Shown in pieces: positions 34,382 to 38,029 of a stretch of 38,029 bases of DNA. The notes beneath the pieces were generated by a model. That model saw nothing but the letters and a program-made list of their open reading frames with translations, had not been told where the DNA came from and did no database searches. The translations under genes were made by a program, and so were the position numbers. The stretch spans positions 1 to 38,029 of the forward strand of contig JADGRC010000004.1 of the NCBI GenBank assembly GCA_017881245.1, written 5' to 3'. Positions within the stretch are counted from its first letter, which is position 1. Each line of letters opens with the position of its first letter. Source of the DNA: Pseudomonadota bacterium. GTDB taxonomy: Bacteria > Myxococcota_A > Polyangia > Fen-1088.

Positions 34382-34537
34382 ATCAACAGGCTATCAGCCC
34401 CACGATCGTCCGGACCATAACTTGGCCTGCGCGTATCGCGGTCTTTTTGCCACGAATACGCCGCACGGCGACATTGGCCGAAGGCCAAACTTGTTAGCCA
34501 GGCCACGGTCGGCGAAGCGGCGCTAGACTGCTCGTCG

Positions 34538-35200
34538 ATGCCGCCCGAGATAGCAACAAGCGCAAGGGATCTGCGCAATCGCCGCGAACACGTGATTGCG
34601 GCCTTGCAGAACTACTTTGCTCACGACGATCTCGACGTCGAGGAGTTCGAGCGCCGCGTGACCGTCGCGCACACCAGCGAATCCGCGACGGAGATTGACG
34701 CACTGACGGCGGATCTCGCCCCCCTGCCCGGCGCGCCCGAGCCGGCACCCGCGTTGGTCGCGCTGATCCCGGCCGGCGACAGGCGAGCGCTGCAAACCAT
34801 GCGCGGTTTCATGAGCGCGACGACCCGCAGCGGACCGTGGTCCGTTCCCGCGCACCTGCGGGTGAAGGCGCTGATGAGCTCCAGCGTTCTAGACTTCCGC
34901 GAGGCGCGCTTCCCGCCCGGGCCGGTCAATCTGGAAATACGGGCCGTGATGAGCAGCGTCGAAATCATCGTCCCTCCGGGGTTGTCCGTCGAAACCTACG
35001 GCTCGGCGATCATGGGAACGTTCGACGAGATCGATCGGGCGCCGACGCACCCAGATCCCGAGGCCACTGTGTTGCGCATTCATGGCCGCGCCGTCATGTC
35101 GGCGGTCGAGGTGAAAATGCGCCTGCCCGGGGAAACGGAACGCCAAAGTCATCGGGCCCGGCGGGAGACTCGCGCAGCTCGCAATTCGGCTCGGACCTAA
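34538..35200 (+). CDS. DUF1707 and LiaF-C-terminal-like protein
   Basis: A 220-residue protein. Residues 5-58 (ARDLRNRREHVIAALQNYFA, DDLDVEEFERRV, EIDALTADL) match the short DUF1707 helical domain. Residues 90-200 repeat the pattern VKALMSSSVLDFREARF, IRAVMSSVEIIVPPGLSVET, IHGRAVMSAVEVKMR, the beta-helix-like LiaF C-terminal domain seen in cell-wall stress sensors. No transmembrane segment is visible, so it is probably soluble. Such domains often pair with DUF1707 in actinobacteria and delta-type bacteria; function is not known. The ATG at 34538 begins the domain. The upstream 156 bases hold a short TTGGCC hairpin and no gene. Confidence 0.82.
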   Translation: MPPEIATSARDLRNRREHVIAALQNYFAHDDLDVEEFERRVTVAHTSESATEIDALTADLAPLPGAPEPAPALVALIPAGDRRALQTMRGFMSATTRSGPWSVPAHLRVKALMSSSVLDFREARFPPGPVNLEIRAVMSSVEIIVPPGLSVETYGSAIMGTFDEIDRAPTHPDPEATVLRIHGRAVMSAVEVKMRLPGETERQSHRARRETRAARNSART

Positions 35201-35229
35201 GACCGTTCGATCGTCCGTCCGTCCGATCG

Positions 35230-35258
35230 TTGACTTCGGACCGCTATCCTGGCATAGC
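35230..35258 (+). promoter_or_regulatory. Predicted promoter of the tRNA-Pro gene
   Basis: TTGACT (35230-35235) and CATAGC (35253-35258) are 17 bases apart, placing the start a few bases before an A-rich run that leads into the tRNA at 35278. The -35 is 5/6; the -10 is weak (3/6). Confidence 0.4.
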
Positions 35259-35277
35259 AACCCGTCACGCAAAAAAA

Positions 35278-35354
<77 letters not shown>

Positions 35355-35455
35355 CTGTAAGTCCGCATAGAGCCTGTCCAACGGCTCCGCGCCGGGTGGC
35401 CGGCGAGCGGCCCTTTTCGGGGTTGGGTAGTAACCGGGTAGTGAATGGAGCCGCG

Positions 35456-35849
35456 AGCCTGGTACTCCGCATCTTCGTTCGGGCGATCTCGTCGTGGATG
35501 CGACGCCGCGCACGCACCCTCCGAATCAAGGGATCGCTCGAAACCGGCGGCGTGACCGCGATACAGCGTTTCGGCTCAGCCGCAAGTTTGAATTTGCATT
35601 TTCACACGCTGATGATCGACGGAGTCTATCAACCCACTTCATCGGGCCATCCCGTGTTCCACCCGGTTCCGGCTCCCGACGATCGGGATGTGGCACAGAT
35701 CGCCGCCGCGGTCTGGGGAAAGGTCACGAAGAAGTGGCCCATCCGCGGCGAGCGCGGCGCTAACTGGCAAGCAATGCGCCACGGTCGAGGGTTTCAACGT
35801 TCACGCCGGTGTCCGCGTGGGTGGCAACGACCGCCAAGGTCGCGATTTT
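35456..35849 (+). pseudogene. IS91-family transposase remnant, frameshifted
   Basis: Pieces of an IS91/ISCR-type (HUH, rolling-circle) transposase remain. In one frame 35456-35755 reads LRIFVRAISSWMRRRARTLR, ETGGVTAIQRFGSAASLNLH, FHTLMIDGVY, including the HFH metal-binding motif. The reading then moves by one frame, and 35772-35849 reads CATVEGFNVHAGVRVGGNDR, which matches the family's later CxxxDGFxxHAG stretch. The zinc-binding N-terminus, the catalytic tyrosine region and the C-terminus are missing. It is clearly non-functional. Its place just after tRNA-Pro suggests an old insertion or the edge of an acquired segment. Confidence 0.8.
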
Positions 35850-36518
35850 GTGGGGTCGGGGAGGGTCGAACTCTGTCCGGTCGGGCCGCGGTGTCTCGGC
35901 CAGTTGGCCGACAGTCACGACGCCTCGCTCGACAGATGGCCATCGATTCCGGTGGATACCGGTCGGCCGCTCCCGGGTGATCTCGATGTTGTGCTCGCGC
36001 GCGATCTCCAACTCGTGCCGGCGTCCGAGCTCCCGCGTCAGGATCTCCCGCGCGCCCAGCGCATCTCCTCGCTGATGTAACTGCCATCGATGCGCACCTC
36101 GTCGCGGTCCGTGCAGCGCCCACGTTGTCCCCGGATCTACGCGCGACGTTCGCGCGACCAAAGGAAATCGGTCAACCCAAGAGGTAAGTTGCCGCAAGAA
36201 TCAACCTTGGTGCGGTCTCCAGAGGGTGCGGTCTCCAGAGAGTTGGACGCAATTCCGGATGAGGATCCGAGCGGGCGCAGCCTTGGACTTGGCACCTGAA
36301 AATTTAGGACTGCGATGTCATGGTTACGTCGCAGCTCGCGGCGCAGATGCACTCGACGGTCGCAGAGAAGCCGCGAGAATCACCAAGATTTGCAATGACA
36401 TCCTTCCCCTGCGGACGCCTGGCACATCGCCTGCTAGGTGAGGCAGCTATGTGTTCCCCACATCTCATCGGAGGCGAACCGTGACCAACACCTATCTGAC
36501 TATCCTGACCGTGGTCTT
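35850..36518. other. Gene-free decayed sequence
   Basis: About 670 bases with no gene I can support. Open frames on both strands (for example 35760-36197 minus) have no recognisable domain. The stretch directly follows the transposase remnant and may be further decayed mobile DNA. It contains the 16-base tandem duplication at 36209-36240 and, near its end, the upstream region of the lipoprotein gene at 36519. Confidence 0.5.
36209..36240. repeat. Perfect 16-bp tandem duplication
   Basis: GGTGCGGTCTCCAGAG occurs twice in immediate succession without a mismatch (36209-36224, 36225-36240). It may be a slippage product in sequence under no constraint, or a small binding site array. Confidence 0.7.
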
Positions 36519-36968
36519 GTGAAAACGTTGCTGGCGGTTTCTGCTGTCGGGTTGCTGCTGTTTGTGTCTGGGTGTTCGGACAGTTCGGGAACGCGAGATC
36601 CCGGCACCTCTGCGGGCGGTTCGGCTGGCGCTGGTCAAGGTGGTTCGGCCGGCTCAGCTGTGGGGGGCGCACCGGCACCGTTCGGCGGTTCTACGGGAAC
36701 ACCGGATAGTGGCGCGGTCGCGGATACGAACGGCTGCTACGCGGCGGTGTATGGAGCCTTTTACTGCCACCCGGGACTTGGCAGCTGTTCGTACAATCCC
36801 GAAAGCGGATGCTTGTGCGCCGACGGCAAGGTGGCGCCGTGCAAGCCTCTCGTTCCGAGCTGCACAAAGACGAACGGGGGCGGCAGCTCCTACCTTGATC
36901 CAGTGGATCTAACCAAGAACGTGGACTGCTATTGCGACTCAGTTGGCTACTGGTGGTGCTCGCAGTAG
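36519..36968 (+). CDS. Small Cys-rich lipoprotein
   Basis: A 149-residue lipoprotein. The GTG at 36519 opens directly onto the signal KTLLAVSAVGLLLFVSGC (C19); upstream in-frame starts would add unrelated residues. A Gly/Ser/Ala linker (25-65) leads to a Cys-rich domain: CYAAVYGAFYC, GSCSYNPESGCLCADGK, then DCYCDSVGYWWCSQ at the end. The pattern C-x-Y, C-x-C and W-x-C or WWC resembles the broken gene just downstream at 37269, so they look like paralogues. Disulphides outside the cell are likely. No function is known. Confidence 0.72.
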   Translation: MKTLLAVSAVGLLLFVSGCSDSSGTRDPGTSAGGSAGAGQGGSAGSAVGGAPAPFGGSTGTPDSGAVADTNGCYAAVYGAFYCHPGLGSCSYNPESGCLCADGKVAPCKPLVPSCTKTNGGGSSYLDPVDLTKNVDCYCDSVGYWWCSQ

Positions 36969-37268
36969 TCAATTTCTCAACCGCTGCTCTAGTGTCCTGT
37001 CCCAGAGATTCATGAAATAAATTCACAATAGGGCTGTTCTTGGTGGCATGCAGGAACGGCTCATGGCTCGCGGTCGCCCGAATACTCCGCTCGTCGTCCC
37101 CGCCCAAGCGGGGGAAAGTCGGCAAGAGGGGGGGCAGGAGGGGGGCGAGTTTACATATTCTTCTTCTATCGGCGTTTGACGCAATGAGACAGTTGCCCTC
37201 GCCAGAGTGGACGTAAGATTTATTATCGGCGACGTTGACTTGGTTTGTACGGCCGGCTTCATGGGTAA
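36969..37268. other. Gene-free stretch
   Basis: About 300 bases with lower GC in parts and poly-purine runs, including a G-rich tract near 37120-37145. No gene is supported. The segment near 36990-37030 (TGTCCTGTCCCAGAG) has the look of an insertion-sequence end, but I see no matching inverted copy in the window. Confidence 0.4.
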
Positions 37269-37827
37269 CACTTTGGATCACCGGCCGGTGGCGGCTCACC
37301 GACGGGCGGCGGCTCACCGACGGGTGGCGGCTCGGTTTCCCCGGCAGGGACGCTCGGTGTGGGCCGTGGTGGAGGAGGCGGCGGCTCACCGACTGGCGGC
37401 GTGGGCGGTAAGGGCGAAGCTCCACCCTTCCCGAATCACCCTTCCAATTACCCTCTCATCATCGGCGACAAGACTTGCCCCGCGGCGTCCCCGAATGCGG
37501 CCGCTTGCACCGTACACGGCGCGTCCTGCGTCTATTCCGGTATCAGTGTCGGGATAGCCGAAAGCCGGTCGCCCATGGCGTGCGCGTGCGCTCGCGGGCG
37601 CTGGTCGTGTGTCAGCAGCGACGAAAATGGCGACATCGTCTGCCCGGCTCGAGATGCGTACGCCCGTCGCCGGGCCGTATCCCCCGAAATCCGCGCTGCC
37701 CTGCTCATACTTCATCTTCGAATCTCCTGCAGCGGTCGCGGTCTGCTCCTGCCAGGAAACGGCCGCCCCTCAAGGTGGCGCCGGGGGAGGCGGCGGAGTG
37801 GTGAGCAACTGGAGTTGCGGGCTCTGA
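37269..37827 (+). pseudogene. Broken Cys-rich lipoprotein paralogue
   Basis: One frame from 37269 reads a Gly/Ser/Pro linker (GSPAGGGSPTGGGSPTGGG) and then a Cys module (KTCPAASPNAAACTVHGASC, SGISVG, ACACARGRWSC). A stop at 37266 removes the start and signal peptide. Near 37640-37665 the coding sense shifts by one base into another frame, which reads TPVAGPYPPKSALPCSYFIF, AVCSCQETA and VVSNWSCGL-stop at 37827, a second copy of the module. It therefore has lost its 5' end and carries a frameshift. It resembles the lipoprotein at 36519. Sequencing error could explain the frameshift but not the missing start. Confidence 0.6.
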
Positions 37828-37840
37828 GCCGACAAAGCAG

Positions 37841-37951
37841 CTAGTCGCTCAGCTTGATCGGAAGCCACATGGCGCCCACGCCGGTGGCGACATCGGGCAG
37901 GCCTGGGGTCTTCACCTCGCCGCCGGCCGCTGGAATCCGGCGACGGAGGGG
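37841..37951 (-). pseudogene. Possible 3' remnant of a secreted-protein gene
   Basis: A 36-codon open stretch ends GEVKTPGLPDVATGVGAMWL then PIKLSD-stop. It reads like a real C-terminus but is closed upstream by a TAG, so it is either a truncated remnant or chance. No family is recognised. Confidence 0.25.
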
Positions 37952-37978
37952 CTAGCTCCTGGCGCCGGACCCTCCGTC
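37942..37978. repeat. 9-bp perfect inverted repeat before the antitoxin gene
   Basis: GACGGAGGG (37942-37950) and CCCTCCGTC (37970-37978) flank 19 bases. It could terminate incoming plus-strand transcription or be an operator for the gene that starts at 37995. Confidence 0.5.
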
Positions 37979-37980
37979 AG

Positions 37981-37994
37981 TATATTGTTATAAC
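37981..37994 (+). promoter_or_regulatory. AT-rich promoter/operator of the antitoxin gene
   Basis: TATATTGTTATAAC is a sharp AT island in GC-rich DNA. It offers -10-like hexamers and ends with the perfect palindrome GTTATAAC (37987-37994), which abuts the ATG. Antitoxins of this family repress their own promoter, so an operator here fits. Confidence 0.45.
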
Positions 37995-38029
37995 ATGCTC
38001 GCCAAGAAGCTCATCCCCGTAGGCAACAG
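37995..38029 (+). CDS. AbrB/MazE-type antitoxin, N-terminus only (cut by window edge)
   Basis: Eleven codons read MLAKKLIPVGN, and the twelfth begins with AG. This matches the swapped-hairpin N-terminus of SpoVT/AbrB-fold antitoxins of the MazE type (KKLIPVGNS is a recurrent opening). The toxin gene, if present, lies beyond the right edge. No Shine-Dalgarno is visible; the AT-rich promoter runs directly into the ATG. The call rests on few residues and is moderate. Confidence 0.55.
   Translation, partial: MLAKKLIPVGN

Noticed and set aside
35760-36197. A minus-strand 145-codon frame after the transposase remnant.
   Set aside because: No domain or Shine-Dalgarno is recognised and it overlaps the remnant on the other strand. 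Decayed DNA is the simpler reading.
36691-37425. A minus-strand 244-codon frame.
   Set aside because: It runs antisense through the Cys-rich lipoprotein and the gene-free stretch and reads as low-complexity Arg/Ser/Pro.
37359-37844. Treating the 161-codon plus frame as an intact gene.
   Set aside because: The Gly-rich linker extends upstream without a start or signal peptide, and the second Cys module lies in another frame, so a pseudogene fits better.

Overview
The window looks like a chromosomal segment of a high-GC, myxobacteria-like bacterium (Myxococcota is my inference, not proven). The support is a Hanks-type Ser/Thr kinase, two FHA proteins carrying zinc ribbons, a PilZ protein, a small ribbon-helix-helix protein of a myxobacterial type, many lipoproteins with Gly-rich or Asp-Ala-Ser-Pro linkers and Cys-rich modules, and large secreted proteins. 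The left 35 kb reads as stable chromosome. The right 2.7 kb, after a tRNA-Pro gene, holds decayed and mobile-type sequence.

Layout. 1-2328 (minus): a partial TldD protease, a stand-alone sigma-region-4-like regulator with a Cys/His core, and a MerR regulator whose promoter carries a near-perfect palindrome between its -35 and -10 boxes. 2535-7956: an exported protein, a murein endopeptidase, a DksA/TraR protein with a good promoter, a large Cys-rich lipoprotein and an IPT/TIG lipoprotein. 8010-11268 (minus): two zinc-ribbon/double-FHA proteins, a PilZ protein with its own terminator, and a tiny zinc anti-sigma-like protein. 11601-13132 (plus): a translationally coupled pair resembling the type III secretion proteins SctP and SctQ, with no other secretion gene in view. 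13150-16716 (minus): a degenerate glycogen-synthase-like protein, the ribbon-helix-helix protein and an RpoD/RpoS-type sigma factor.

16907-23752 (minus) is metabolic: a methyltransferase with a long repeat-bearing acidic extension, overlapped with phosphatidylserine decarboxylase (psd); glutamine synthetase (glnA) and PII (glnB); dihydroorotate dehydrogenase and its electron-transfer subunit (pyrD, pyrK), overlapped. 23860-35200 holds a zinc-ribbon protein with a histone-H1-like tail, a CPBP membrane protease, a Ser/Thr kinase in an operon with a double M16 protein that has lost catalytic residues, a Tat-exported protein of unknown function convergent with an SGNH esterase lipoprotein, and a DUF1707/LiaF-like protein.

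35278-38029: tRNA-Pro(CGG), a frameshifted IS91-family transposase remnant, a Cys-rich lipoprotein, a broken relative of it, and at the right edge the first codons of an AbrB/MazE-type antitoxin behind a palindromic promoter. The points most worth following are the isolated sctPQ-like pair, the two pseudoenzymes (GT5-like and M16-like), the psd-methyltransferase coupling, and the zinc-ribbon tag shared by the kinase and the FHA proteins.
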